From Desulfosporosinus meridiei DSM 13257 (GTDB lineage Bacteria; Bacillota; Desulfitobacteriia; Desulfitobacteriales; Desulfitobacteriaceae), in contig NC_018515.1 in the NCBI RefSeq assembly GCF_000231385.2, forward strand, positions 4,608,501-4,672,500: DNA of 64,000 bases. The letters run 5' to 3'. The position numbers were made by a program, and so were the translations under genes. Under the pieces are notes generated by a model. That model ran no database searches and was not told the DNA's origin. It worked only from the letters and a program-made list of their open reading frames with translations. Shown piece by piece: positions 10,301 through 19,135 of this stretch; the first letter of the stretch is position 1; the number at the start of each line of letters is the position of its first letter.

Positions 10301-11197
10301 AGGATCTAGATCAACTATAAAAGGTAAATTATTAAAAAATGCTCCTATAGTATTTTTTTCTTTTAGAGTCGTTCTATTTAAGACAGTAGTACCGATTACA
10401 ATTTGCTCCCGGCCCTCTTTCTTCCAGAAATAAATTGATAAAACTGAACAAAAAAGGATAAATGGCGAAATCTTGTTTTGGTTACACACCTCATTTATCC
10501 TTGAAGAAATCTCTAGCGGTATACGGTAACTTTTTCTTCTAGCTTCAAGACTGCTAGATCCTCTCTTCATAAACAAATTAGTATCGGGCAGCACTTCGAT
10601 TTTCCGCTGCCAATAATCCCTGTCAGTAAAAAACCTCGAGGAGGATAAATAATTATTTTCCTTTTTTATATATTCAACATAAGAAGGTTCATGAATTTCA
10701 AGAACCGCTTCATTGACTGAGCGTTGACAATTTTTAGCAACCTGATTTACTAATAAAATAATTGCCCAAAAATCTACAATAATATGGTGACATTTTATAA
10801 ACAATCCACTTTCGTTGTTACTAAACTTAAGCATTGCAAAATAACAGAGATCGGAATCATAAAATTGAAATGCTCTTGTGGTGACATCTTGAGCCCACTG
10901 ATAGTAATCTTCCAAACCTTTTTTATAACTAAAATCCAGTAATTCAACGGGATGCTCATTGTATTCCGGAAAGTATTGAAAAATATCATTAGATTCATTC
11001 TTCAGCCGAGTACGCAACGCATCATTTTGCATTACTACTAGGTTAATCGCATTATTCAAAAGATTGTTGTCCAGTTGGCCCTTAAATCGTATAGTAATCC
11101 CTAAATTTACATAACTAGGATTATGGTAAAATTTATCTATGATTGAGATTGACTTCTGGGCACTAGTTAGAGGATAGATGGTTATCTCTTTTTTCAT
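7367..11197 (-). CDS. Single-module NRPS: condensation, adenylation, thiolation, N-part of reductase
   Basis: 1,276 residues. Order of domains: condensation (about 1-430, catalytic HHIIVDFW near 137), adenylation (about 450-930, YTSGSTGMPKG, YNMYGPTETTIW, YKTGDLGKW), thiolation (DDDFFELGGDSL, near 970) and a reductase with NAD(P)H motif GATGFLG and catalytic YVRSK. The condensation domain comes first, directly behind an acyl carrier protein and an acyl ligase, so it probably joins a fatty acyl group to one amino acid. The reductase would release an N-acyl amino aldehyde or alcohol. By-eye pocket residues read roughly D-I-M-A-I-V-M-I-W, hydrophobic, with no confident substrate. The frame stops inside the reductase; see the adjoining entry. 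Confidence 0.9.
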   Translation of the reverse strand: MKKEITIYPLTSAQKSISIIDKFYHNPSYVNLGITIRFKGQLDNNLLNNAINLVVMQNDALRTRLKNESNDIFQYFPEYNEHPVELLDFSYKKGLEDYYQWAQDVTTRAFQFYDSDLCYFAMLKFSNNESGLFIKCHHIIVDFWAIILLVNQVAKNCQRSVNEAVLEIHEPSYVEYIKKENNYLSSSRFFTDRDYWQRKIEVLPDTNLFMKRGSSSLEARRKSYRIPLEISSRINEVCNQNKISPFILFCSVLSIYFWKKEGREQIVIGTTVLNRTTLKEKNTIGAFFNNLPFIVDLDPSLSFKEYLNYLNIEWLTMLRYSSYPYVNILKQFRKTQKVNDNLFDFTLTFLNANLDPGQIEFELESHFNGQEVNALRVNINEMKSIGLFHLDYDYSTDVLKEAEIEDINRSLLNLVQDGMKYPNKSVGNLNMLSDSEQQLILSMFNQTEMEFQPEKTIIHLFVETVRKIPEKIALVFENNQLTYQELNNRSNKLARFLLKKGVAKEEIVGFSVDRSFDLVVGILGILKSGAAYLPIDPSYPRERIEHMLRDSNCRFLLTNCSNHNHLKTEVEVIDLSNSEIWEGTADGLVCTLRPNDLAYLIYTSGSTGMPKGVMIEHRAISNFVHSITKEIDFTYKTIISITTLSFDIFFMETLLPLIVGLRVIIANNEELASPRLLSDLIVRYQVDVLQATPARLNIMLNSSTCLNQLSLIMVGGEVFPQSLLSRLKKITKAQIYNMYGPTETTIWSSTKRLDDADQLTIGRPIGNTKFYIQDKYQTPVPIGILGEIFIAGEGVARGYLNRPELTNEKFLSNPFFPGTRMYKTGDLGKWLANGEIEYIGRNDNQVKIRGFRIELSEIEECLLKNEDIIQAVVTTYQHLDRALLCAFLVGSVELPVSELRQHMMGYLPEFMIPNRFIWLPALPLTPNGKVDRKSLPNPTWSEDVKANEYIAPRDGIEQRMADIWSKTLNVIKVGIDDDFFELGGDSLAILEILSSSLSEAWKISAQEFYEHPTIRSLSLEIKERDYVTYQNKKTSVYMSHVPSYFEVLNRFIVQGEVNTGSILLTGATGFLGIHILKELLNNQLVAKVYCIVRGADFERRFRDSLYFYFPQVASELINQKIILVNGDITKKRFGLLSDEYQELVGNVTSVIHAAAMVKHYGSYSDFERINVNGTQEIVDFCRENDMHLSFISTTSVSGNFMSEKVFIKDFTENDLYNGQDYKSNVYVRSKFEAESLILEEVEKGLKATIFRVGILTSRISDGQFQVNIEENAFYRN

Positions 11198-11260
11198 GCT
11201 GATTCCTACCTTGCGTACTTCAGATATGAAAATACTTAATGATTTTCCCTATGTAAGATG

Positions 11261-12760
11261 TTAAGCTAACTGTTTTTTATCAATTTTTCCGGTGGGGTTT
11301 TTAGGTAAACTAGCTAAAATGACGACTTGCCTAGGACATTTATAATTTGCTAAGTGCCTGCGACAGTATAGTATGAATTCTTTAGGTTCTGCAGACTCCT
11401 GCCGTTTTAATACTATAAAAGCTTTCGGTACTTCACCCCTCTCTTTGTCAGGGCTTCCGATCACTGCTGCTTCCAAGACTTGAGGATGATTAAAAAGACA
11501 TTGCTCTACTTCACCGGGATAAACATTCATGCCTCCAACGAGTATCATGTCTTTCTTTCTTCCTACAATATATACATAACCTTCCTCATCAATTTTAGCT
11601 AAATCTCCGGTGTGGAACCACCCTCCCCTTAATGCTTCAGCAGTTGCCTCGGGCAGGTTTAAATAACCTTGCATTACATTAGGTCCTTGAACACAAAACT
11701 CTCCAATTTCTCCTTGAGGAAGTTCTTGATCATGATCATTGACAACTTTCACATTAACGCCATCTAAGGCCGGTCCTACAGAACCAGGTTTAATGGCCTG
11801 ATATGACCCAATACATGCAACGGCCTCAGAAGGGCCACTCCCTTCAACAAGGGGAATACCATATCTTTTTGTGAATTCCTTTATTATCTCTACGGAGAGA
11901 GGCGCTCCTCCGCTCAGGCAAATTCTCAAGGAGGACATATCATAATTGTGTTCTTGGGAAAGAGCTGCTAATAAAGCCGAATACATAGCCGGAACTGCAC
12001 AGAAATAGCTTATTTTCTTTGAAGCTATTTCACTTAAGACTGCATTTGGTATGAACCGAGGTAAGATTGTAAAAGATCCGCCTATGAAAATTGGCATTAA
12101 CATATTCGTAAATTGTGAAAATGCATGAGAAAGAGGAATGACACACAAATTATGATCGTCTTCTCTAATATCCATCCTTGTTATTAAGGCATAGGTAATA
12201 AATATCAGATTACCATGCGATAAAAGGGCACCTTTTGGTCTGCCACTTGTACCCGAGGTATAAAGACAAACTGCTAAATCGCTTTCTTCAACATTCCTAT
12301 CAACTGGCTCGGCTTCTTTTTTTAGGAGCTCTTCAAAAGAAACAATTCCCTCTTCTTTTCTCCCACCGATTGCGATTATGTTTAAATCAGATTTCTCAGC
12401 TCTTACTTCTCTAATCATAGGTAGCAATTCCTGATCTATTATTAGCAATTTGACTTTGGCATCATTTAAGATGTAATGTATTTCATCAGCTTTATATAAA
12501 GGGTTTAGTGGCACTACAGTACCAGCTGCTCGAAGAATGGCAAAATACATCCGTACAAAATTAGGACAATTGCCCAGGACCAGAGCAACTTTTTCATTTG
12601 GTTTCAACCCAAAGTCCATGAGCCCTTGAGCTAGGTTATTTACTTCCTTATCTAATTGACTGTACGAAATACTCTCATTTTCATAATACATAACTGTTTT
12701 ATCTGGAAGTATTTGAGCAGTTTTACTTAAGATTCTATCAACAGACTTAACATTTCCCAT
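11261..12760 (-). CDS. Acyl-AMP/acyl-CoA ligase that probably loads the adjacent acyl carrier protein
   Basis: 499 residues of the ANL (AMP-forming) superfamily. Motifs are LYTSGTSGRPKGALLSHGN (ATP loop), GSGPSEAV, WFHTGDLAKIDEEGYVYIVGRKKDMI and a C-terminal lysine in NPTGKIDKKQL. Length and motifs match fatty-acid or coumarate-type ligases; I cannot see by eye whether it makes CoA or ACP thioesters. Its start overlaps the acyl carrier protein gene by 14 bases and the NRPS follows 63 bases downstream. I infer that it activates a carboxylic acid and passes it to that carrier protein for the NRPS condensation domain. Confidence 0.85.
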   Translation of the reverse strand: MGNVKSVDRILSKTAQILPDKTVMYYENESISYSQLDKEVNNLAQGLMDFGLKPNEKVALVLGNCPNFVRMYFAILRAAGTVVPLNPLYKADEIHYILNDAKVKLLIIDQELLPMIREVRAEKSDLNIIAIGGRKEEGIVSFEELLKKEAEPVDRNVEESDLAVCLYTSGTSGRPKGALLSHGNLIFITYALITRMDIREDDHNLCVIPLSHAFSQFTNMLMPIFIGGSFTILPRFIPNAVLSEIASKKISYFCAVPAMYSALLAALSQEHNYDMSSLRICLSGGAPLSVEIIKEFTKRYGIPLVEGSGPSEAVACIGSYQAIKPGSVGPALDGVNVKVVNDHDQELPQGEIGEFCVQGPNVMQGYLNLPEATAEALRGGWFHTGDLAKIDEEGYVYIVGRKKDMILVGGMNVYPGEVEQCLFNHPQVLEAAVIGSPDKERGEVPKAFIVLKRQESAEPKEFILYCRRHLANYKCPRQVVILASLPKNPTGKIDKKQLA

Positions 12761-12998
12761 AATTCATTCCTTCTGGTATTTTATCTTGGATAATGTTCAT
12801 TAAATCACCGATGGTTCTAATTTTAAATAGCTCTTCATTACTAATTGCTATTGCAAACTCATCCTCTATGGCATTAACCATGACTGGGATATCCAACGAA
12901 TCAGCGCCTAGGTCATCGATTACTTTTGTTCGTTCATTTAATTCTCCTTCGTAAATAAACTGCTGGTCAACAATTTTTTTGATTTTTGCTAAAATCAT
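12747..12998 (-). CDS. Acyl carrier protein
   Basis: 83 residues, the usual size of a free carrier protein, with the phosphopantetheine site DDLGADSLDIPVMVNAIE (attachment Ser at about residue 36). An acidic helical protein with GGAGG 11 bases before the ATG. It is the first gene of the lipopeptide operon. The dedicated ligase behind it and the NRPS with a leading condensation domain suggest that it carries the acyl starter unit rather than serving general fatty acid synthesis. Confidence 0.88.
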   Translation of the reverse strand: MILAKIKKIVDQQFIYEGELNERTKVIDDLGADSLDIPVMVNAIEDEFAIAISNEELFKIRTIGDLMNIIQDKIPEGMNYGKC

Positions 12999-13153
12999 CC
13001 CTTTTTGAACCTCCTAAATAGATACAGTCTTCCTCGTATATCATTTAATTTAGCAATTAGTACTTAGCTTTCTTGATCCTGAGTATCCTCACAGCTCGTA
13101 TCCTATTCAATTATATCAGAAGTTGGGTTTTTAGGAAATAAAAGTCAAAACTT

Positions 13154-13181
13154 CATAAAAAAACAGTCCTTTCGGACTGTT
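13154..13181 (-). terminator. Terminator of the peptide-importer operon
   Basis: An 8-base-pair stem AACAGTCC/GGACTGTT with a four-base loop, followed on the minus strand by seven T. It lies about 115 bases behind the last importer gene and isolates it from the lipopeptide operon downstream. Confidence 0.85.
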
Positions 13182-13297
13182 ATTAGTAATTTTCATAATA
13201 GCACATTTGGTCATCTGCGAAAAACTTCTGATCAAAGGCTACTCTTATGCGAATATGGCTCCCTCGACAGCCTTAATCAACTGAGATAACTAGATTA

Positions 13298-14266
13298 TTA
13301 CTTATACAAATGACAGGCAACAAAGTGTCCCGGAGAAACTTCTTTAAACACCGGTTCATGGTGCTTACATTGATCAAGTTCCTTAAAACATCGAGAACAG
13401 AAACGGCAGCCTGCGGGAGGGTTAATTGGACTTGGTACATCCCCCTGCAAGATAATCCGTTCTTTTTTATTTTTCGGATTAATTACCGGAATAGCAGATA
13501 ACAAGGCTTGAGTATAAGGGTGCATTGGGTTAGCATAAAGCTCCTTTTTTGGTGCAATCTCCACCAACTTACCCAGATACATTACCCCCACTCGGTCACT
13601 GATATGTTTAACTACGTTTAAGCCATGAGCGATAAACAGATAGGTAAGCCCAAACTCTTCCTTCAAATCACTTAGGAGATTTAACACCTGGGCTTGAATG
13701 GATACATCTAGAGCTGAAACCGGTTCGTCACAGACAATCAGCTTTGGTTCCACTGCCAATGCACGAGCGATGCCTACACGCTGGCGCTGACCGCCGGAGA
13801 ATTCGTGAGGGTAGCGATTACGTTGGTGACGAGCTAGTCCTACACAGTTCAAGAGATAAATAACTCGTTCTTCAACTTTATTCTTCGGCAGCAGATTGTT
13901 GATGACAATCGGTTCAGCAATAATATCTCCAATTGTCATTCTAGGATTCAAAGAAGCATAGGGATCCTGAAAGATCATCTGGATATCCTTGCAATAGGAA
14001 CGACGCTTCTCCTCATCGAGAACTGTTAGATCCTTACCTTCAAATAATATTTTACCATTTGTCGGTCTGTAGAGATTTACAAGGATTTTGCCCAGGGTTG
14101 TTTTACCACAGCCAGATTCTCCAACCAAGCCAAAGGCTTCCGTTTTGTTAATGGTAAACGACACTCCGTCAACTGCTTTTAAGGCAGTTACTGGCTTGCC
14201 AAAAAAGTTAGTGTCAATAATGAAATGTTTTGACAGGTTTTGAATATCCATCAACACTTCGTTCAT
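13298..14266 (-). CDS. Dipeptide/oligopeptide ABC importer ATPase (OppF/DppF type)
   Basis: About 322 residues from the chosen start. Walker [11 protein letters not shown]-loop [15 protein letters not shown], signature [14 protein letters not shown] and Walker [13 protein letters not shown] are present. The C-terminal oligopeptide-transporter extension carries cysteines ([14 protein letters not shown]) that in this family can hold an Fe-S cluster. A longer open frame extends 21 residues into the upstream gene, but the ATG at 14266 overlaps the neighbour's stop as ATGA and begins with the family-typical [15 protein letters not shown], so I take that one. It is the last gene of a five-gene importer operon. 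Confidence 0.92.
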   Translation of the reverse strand: MNEVLMDIQNLSKHFIIDTNFFGKPVTALKAVDGVSFTINKTEAFGLVGESGCGKTTLGKILVNLYRPTNGKILFEGKDLTVLDEEKRRSYCKDIQMIFQDPYASLNPRMTIGDIIAEPIVINNLLPKNKVEERVIYLLNCVGLARHQRNRYPHEFSGGQRQRVGIARALAVEPKLIVCDEPVSALDVSIQAQVLNLLSDLKEEFGLTYLFIAHGLNVVKHISDRVGVMYLGKLVEIAPKKELYANPMHPYTQALLSAIPVINPKNKKERIILQGDVPSPINPPAGCRFCSRCFKELDQCKHHEPVFKEVSPGHFVACHLYK

Positions 14267-15297
14267 TTTATAGCCAATCCCCCTTCCATTGCGCCGACAG
14301 AAGCTGAGGTTGCACCTATGCCACCACAAGTTATACTTTCTGATTCGTATAAAAAGCAGCGCACCTTGCGTCCCGACATTTCTCTCAGCTCAGGGATTTC
14401 TTTAGTACAGCGTTCCGTACTGTGATCGCAGCGATCGGAAAAAGCACATCCCGACGGCATATTGAGGGGGTTGGGAACCATGCCTTTAATCATATACAAG
14501 CGCTCATCACTGTCATCGTCAATCTGAGGAATAGATTGCAGCAACCCCACTGTATAAGGATGTAAGGGACGTTCAAACAAGCTTCTGACATCTGCCTCTT
14601 CCACAATCTTTCCACAGTACATAACAATAACCCGATCGGCTGCTTCGGAAACCACGCCTAAATCATGAGTAATTAGTAAAACAGCCATATTGAACTTTTC
14701 TCTCATACGATAGAGCAATTCCAGGATCTGGGCTTGAATAGTAACATCTAAGGCAGTAGTAGGCTCATCTGCTATTAACAGTTCAGGCTCGCAGGCCAGA
14801 GCCATAGCTGTCATTACCCGCTGACGCATACCACCGCTCATCTGATGAGGAAAATCGTTTGCCCGTTGGGCAGCTGATGGTATTCCTACCGTATCCAGCA
14901 TTTCAATTGTCCGAGCCAAAGCCTCTTTCTTGGAGATCTGCATATGGGTCATAATGCTCTCCATAATCTGATCTTTAATGCGCCAGACCGGATTCAGGGA
15001 AGTCATTGGTTCCTGAAAAATCATGGATATATTGTTGCCACGAATTTTTTTCAGTTCTTTATTACTCATCTTATTTAAATCCTGAGATTTAAAGAGAATT
15101 TCCCCATTAGCAATTCTGCCGGGCTTCTGTAAAAGACCCATAATGGAAAGGGAGGTTACACTTTTTCCTGAACCGGACTCGCCGACAATGGCCAGAATTT
15201 CGCCTTTATCTATCGTAAAGCTGATATTATCTACTGCCTTGACAATGCCTCGTTTCAGCTTAAACTCCGTACTTAAATTTTTAACTTCCAGCAACAT
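14263..15297 (-). CDS. Dipeptide/oligopeptide ABC importer ATPase (OppD/DppD type)
   Basis: About 344 residues. Walker A GESGSGKS, MIFQEPMTSLNPVW, signature MSGGMRQRVMTAMALA, Walker B LLIADEPTTALD and the H-loop ITHDLG are all intact. A C-terminal oligopeptide-transporter extension has the CAFSDRCDHSTERC pattern. The frame can start at a GTG three codons earlier (15306), but the ATG at 15297 has GGGCGG eight bases upstream and gives the usual MLLEVKNLS. It pairs with the OppF-type ATPase to power the importer. Confidence 0.92.
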   Translation of the reverse strand: MLLEVKNLSTEFKLKRGIVKAVDNISFTIDKGEILAIVGESGSGKSVTSLSIMGLLQKPGRIANGEILFKSQDLNKMSNKELKKIRGNNISMIFQEPMTSLNPVWRIKDQIMESIMTHMQISKKEALARTIEMLDTVGIPSAAQRANDFPHQMSGGMRQRVMTAMALACEPELLIADEPTTALDVTIQAQILELLYRMREKFNMAVLLITHDLGVVSEAADRVIVMYCGKIVEEADVRSLFERPLHPYTVGLLQSIPQIDDDSDERLYMIKGMVPNPLNMPSGCAFSDRCDHSTERCTKEIPELREMSGRKVRCFLYESESITCGGIGATSASVGAMEGGLAIK

Positions 15298-15311
15298 CCT
15301 GTACACCGCCC

Positions 15312-16244
15312 TTATTTTATTCTGGATTTGGGATCAATGGCATCCCGCAGCCCGTCCCCGAGTAGGTTAAAGGCCAGCACAGTGATCGTGATGGCGATAC
15401 CGGGAAAAATCAGTGTATAAGGCGCGGTAAAAATAAAGCCTCTCGCCCGGCCAAGCATGTCACCCCACTCAGCGAATGGAGGCTGAACGCCCAGACCCAA
15501 AAAACCAAGAGCTGCGGTATCCAGCACTGCGCTGGAAATACCTAAAGTAGCTCTGACGACAATCACAGAAATGACATTCGGTAAAATATGCTTATAGATA
15601 ATGCGGCTTGATTTATTTCCAATGACTTTAGCTGCTTGTACAAAATCATTCTCTTTAACCGAGAGAATACTGCCTCGTACAATTCGCGCATACTCGGGAA
15701 TGGACACCAAGCCAATGGCAATAATCGCCTTGTCCAATCCTTTACCCAAAGCTGCCATGAAGGCAATAGCCAGCAAAATCGACGGTATAGCCAGCATCAT
15801 ATCCATTACCCTCATAATGACCGTGTCCGTCTTGCCACCTCGGTAACCGGCCACAGCACCTAGAATAACACCAATTGTCAGGGAAATAGCAACCGCTGCA
15901 ACCCCAACAAAAAGAGATATTTTCGTCCCATCAAGGATTCGGCTGAACATGTCTCGGCCTAATTGATCTGTCCCAAACCAATGGGTGGAATTAGGATGAA
16001 TAAAGGCTTTACTCATATCAGAATAATTAGGATCATAAGGCAATATTTGTTTGCCCATCAGCTCACTGACCCAGACTGTAAAAGCTATAAGCACTAGGAA
16101 TGCAATTATTATCAGGCCGACTACTGCAGCTTTGTTCTGTCTGAGAGTTTCCCACATGACTTTCAGCTGCGATTCCGGTTTCTCCACGTATTCTGCAGCC
16201 TGCAGCGAATTTTCATTAGGATTCGAACTATCCTTTGTCTTCAT
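15312..16244 (-). CDS. Dipeptide/oligopeptide ABC importer permease (OppC/DppC type)
   Basis: 310 residues with a cytoplasmic N-terminal tail, a first membrane helix at about 40-62 (AAVVGLIIIAFLVLIAF) and five further helices. The permease EAA-type loop is RIVRGSILSVKENDFVQAA. The domain start HWFGTDQLGRDMFSRI is a hallmark of OppC/DppC proteins. The C-terminus GDGLRDAIDPKSRIK is also typical. It sits six bases behind the OppB-type gene and forms the second half of the membrane channel. Confidence 0.93.
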   Translation of the reverse strand: MKTKDSSNPNENSLQAAEYVEKPESQLKVMWETLRQNKAAVVGLIIIAFLVLIAFTVWVSELMGKQILPYDPNYSDMSKAFIHPNSTHWFGTDQLGRDMFSRILDGTKISLFVGVAAVAISLTIGVILGAVAGYRGGKTDTVIMRVMDMMLAIPSILLAIAFMAALGKGLDKAIIAIGLVSIPEYARIVRGSILSVKENDFVQAAKVIGNKSSRIIYKHILPNVISVIVVRATLGISSAVLDTAALGFLGLGVQPPFAEWGDMLGRARGFIFTAPYTLIFPGIAITITVLAFNLLGDGLRDAIDPKSRIK

Positions 16245-16249
16245 ACAAG

Positions 16250-17266
16250 CTACACCTCTTTCTTAGAATATTTAATACGCGGATCAAGGAATCCATAAAC
16301 CACATCGACCAATAAATTCATTAGGACAAAGATAGTTGCTACAAGCAAGACCACACCCTGTACTACGGGGAAATCCGACTTGAGAATACAGGCCACAGTA
16401 TAGGCACCAATTCCCGGCCAGGAGAAAACCGTTTCCGTGAGCACAGCTCCACCGAGTAAACTCCCCAGCTGCAAACCGATAACTGTTATGATTGGAATTA
16501 ATCCGTTACGTAAAGCATGTCTGACGATTACGCGGTTTTCATCAATTCCTTTAGCTCTGGCAGTGCGAATATAATCCTGCTGCAAAGTATCTAACATACT
16601 GGAACGAGTCATTCTGGTGATTATGGCCATAGAATACATGGCTAGGGCACTGGCAGGCAAAATTATGTGCCGCAAAGCGTCCTTAAAGGCGTCCATGTTA
16701 CCGGTCATCAGACTGTCCACCAAATAAAATCCCGTAACTCGGATAGGCTGTAAGAGGGGATCGATCCTCCCATTGGAGGGAAGCCAGTGTAAAACCCCCG
16801 AAAAAAGGATGATAAGCAGAATACCTAGCCAGAAAATAGGCATGGACACTCCGACCAGCGCCAACAACATACCGGCATTATCAAAAATAGAGTTCTTTTT
16901 AACCGCAGAAATTACACCTATAATGATGCCAAATATGGAGGCTAGGACGATTGCTACAAGAGCCAACTCGATGGTGGCGGGAAAACGCGTCAAAATCTCT
17001 TTAGTCACTGAGGTTTTAGTATAGTAGGAGGTACCTAAGTCACCTGTCAGGGCACCTTGCAGATAATTGAAGTACTGTAGGTAGATCGGATCATTCAGGC
17101 CATTAGCCTGACGCCAGGCATCCACAGTTTGCTGCGTTGCGTGCTGTCCCAAAACAATCGGGGCGGGATCAGGTGAAAACACGCGCATGATGAGAAAAAC
17201 GATAATGGATACCCCTATCAGCACGGGAATTAACATCAAGATTCGTTTTAAGATATATTTGAGCAT
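16250..17266 (-). CDS. Dipeptide/oligopeptide ABC importer permease (OppB/DppB type)
   Basis: About 338 residues: six membrane helices, N-terminal MLKYILKRILMLIPVLIGVS and the conserved loop YIRTARAKGIDENRVIVRHALRN are standard for the OppB/DppB family. The open frame begins at a TTG three codons earlier. The ATG at 17266 has GAAAGG nine bases upstream and gives the canonical N-terminus. A hairpin terminator lies between this gene and the binding-protein gene, so channel genes are probably transcribed less than the binding protein. Confidence 0.92.
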   Translation of the reverse strand: MLKYILKRILMLIPVLIGVSIIVFLIMRVFSPDPAPIVLGQHATQQTVDAWRQANGLNDPIYLQYFNYLQGALTGDLGTSYYTKTSVTKEILTRFPATIELALVAIVLASIFGIIIGVISAVKKNSIFDNAGMLLALVGVSMPIFWLGILLIILFSGVLHWLPSNGRIDPLLQPIRVTGFYLVDSLMTGNMDAFKDALRHIILPASALAMYSMAIITRMTRSSMLDTLQQDYIRTARAKGIDENRVIVRHALRNGLIPIITVIGLQLGSLLGGAVLTETVFSWPGIGAYTVACILKSDFPVVQGVVLLVATIFVLMNLLVDVVYGFLDPRIKYSKKEV

Positions 17267-17282
17267 CAGCAACAACCTTTCG

Positions 17283-17322
17283 ACAAAAACAAAACCGGGA
17301 ACCGGAGTTATCCGGTTCTCGG
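17283..17322 (-). terminator. Intra-operon terminator/attenuator behind the binding-protein gene
   Basis: An 11-base-pair stem with one G-T pair (17295-17305 with 17312-17322), six-base loop, followed on the minus strand by TTTTGTTTTTG. It stands between the solute-binding gene and the permease genes, as in many importers that need an excess of binding protein. Confidence 0.85.
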
Positions 17323-17355
17323 CAGTCTTAAATTATTTAGAAGTATACAAAGATC

Positions 17356-18924
17356 TTATTTCTTCGCTACCCCGGCAAACGGAGTGATGCCAGTCATATG
17401 GAAATAGAAATTCTCGACATTAGGTCTGTAGGCACAAAGTGTTTGAGCATGAGAAATTGGGAGCCAAGCAGCATCTGTAGCAGCTATTTTTTCCAGTTGA
17501 GTGTAAACTGCGTTTCGATCTGCTCCTGCAGGAATGGTTAGACCTTTGGCAATTAAGCCGTTGAATTGCTCATTTTTATAGCGGGCAATGTTCATAGTTG
17601 GGTCTTCAACTGATAAGAGATTTAAGAAATTATCTGGATCTCCATTATCCCCAATCCAGCCGTAGAAAGCTAAGTCAAAATCTCCGGCTTTAACTTTTTG
17701 CTTGTAGGTGGTCCAGTCGAAAGAATCAATTGTAACTGTAACACCGACTTTAGAAAGGTAGCCTTGAATTGCTTCAGCTAAAGATTGTCCGGTAGCTGAA
17801 TTATAAGGTCTTGGGTTGGTATAAGTGATCATGTGTACTGAAGTCACTCCGGCCTCTTTCAAGGTCTTAGCCGCAGCTGTTGGATCATAAGATACTTGAG
17901 CGATACTCTTGTCATAACCTTCTACAAAGGTTGGCAGAATAGAATTAGCTGGTTCGGAATAACCTTGATACAAGCTCTTAACAAGTTCCGGAACGTTGAT
18001 AGCCTGAGAAATGGCTGCGCGAACTTTTGAATTATCGAACGGCTTCTTAGAAGCATTATAAGCCATATAGTTAATATTCATTCCAGGAGCCTGGAAGATC
18101 TTGTTGCCAGCGTCTGTGATCTGTTTAACAACTGTAGAATCGATACCATCAATGATATCAGCTTCACCGTTGTTTAAGGCAACAACACGAGCTGAGTTGT
18201 CTTTAATGAATTTGAAGATGACATTTTTAGTAATTGCCTTGGTACCCCAGTATTCTTCATTGCGCACTAAGACTATGTTTTGATCTTTTTCCCATTTGAC
18301 AAATTTGTACGGACCGGTACCTACAGGTACTTGGTTAACATTATTATTATTTTCTTTTAAGGCTTTTGGGCTGATGACAGGTGCACCCATAATCATTGCT
18401 AAATTATTGAGCAGCGGTGTGCTGGGAGATGTTAAATTAATTTTAACTGTATTAGCGTCAACAACCTCGACGTTCTTTACAGAACCGTAAACGAAAGGTG
18501 CATAAGGCATATCTTCGGTCACTTGTGGAGGCAACTGACGGTCAATGTTAAACTTTACAGCTTCAGCATTAAAGTCGGTGCCATCATGAAATTTGACCCC
18601 TTCTTGAAGGTGGAAGGTATAGGTAAGACCGTCGGGACTAACTTCCCAGCTTTTCGCTAAGGATGGTTCTACTTTGGTTGAATCCTGGTTGTACTTTAAG
18701 AGACCTTCATAAATGTTGCTCATCACCTTTGCCGATTCACCATCGTCAACAAGTGCAGGATCCAGTCCTCTAGGCTCAGCACCCTGAGCATAAATTAGGG
18801 TATCGCTAGCTTTTGGTGCGGTGCTGCCCTCTGAGCCTGCTTTGCTGCCTCCACAACCCGTCAAGGAAACTAGGATAAGGGTTGCAGATAGAGCAAGGGC
18901 CATGATTTTCTTAACTTTTCTCAT
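17356..18924 (-). CDS. Peptide ABC importer substrate-binding lipoprotein (family 5)
   Basis: About 522 residues. The signal peptide ends in the lipobox LVSLTGC, followed by a low-complexity Gly/Ser linker. SBP family 5 features include LAKSWEVSPDGLTYTFHLQEGVKFHDGTDF (in parts), GTGPYKFVKWEKDQNIVLVRN and a late WIGDNGDPDNFLNLL block. The family binds di- and oligopeptides, nickel or other small molecules; the ligand cannot be read here. The open frame continues 14 residues upstream, but the ATG at 18924 has AGGAGG seven bases upstream and starts directly at the signal peptide. It is the first gene of the operon. Confidence 0.92.
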   Translation of the reverse strand: MRKVKKIMALALSATLILVSLTGCGGSKAGSEGSTAPKASDTLIYAQGAEPRGLDPALVDDGESAKVMSNIYEGLLKYNQDSTKVEPSLAKSWEVSPDGLTYTFHLQEGVKFHDGTDFNAEAVKFNIDRQLPPQVTEDMPYAPFVYGSVKNVEVVDANTVKINLTSPSTPLLNNLAMIMGAPVISPKALKENNNNVNQVPVGTGPYKFVKWEKDQNIVLVRNEEYWGTKAITKNVIFKFIKDNSARVVALNNGEADIIDGIDSTVVKQITDAGNKIFQAPGMNINYMAYNASKKPFDNSKVRAAISQAINVPELVKSLYQGYSEPANSILPTFVEGYDKSIAQVSYDPTAAAKTLKEAGVTSVHMITYTNPRPYNSATGQSLAEAIQGYLSKVGVTVTIDSFDWTTYKQKVKAGDFDLAFYGWIGDNGDPDNFLNLLSVEDPTMNIARYKNEQFNGLIAKGLTIPAGADRNAVYTQLEKIAATDAAWLPISHAQTLCAYRPNVENFYFHMTGITPFAGVAKK

Positions 18925-19094
18925 TTTCTTCCTCCTACTTTTTCTTTGAATTAGAAAATATTTCATATTTTCTGTGAATTTGTAGTCCCACCCCTAAATG
19001 TTTTCCCTAATTATAACAAAATGCCTAGGTCAACTAAAGAAATAAAAAAGAGAAAAAGTATAATTGATTATTACATGTCGAATCTAAAGAGATT

Positions 19095-19128
19095 AAAATC
19101 CCCTGAGGATCCTTCCTTAGGGGATTTT
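19095..19128 (-). terminator. Terminator behind the two-component system
   Basis: Stem AAAATCCCCT/AGGGGATTTT with further inner pairs, immediately behind the response regulator stop. A and T tracts on both sides make it usable in either direction. Confidence 0.85.
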
Positions 19129-19135
19129 CGTGAAA

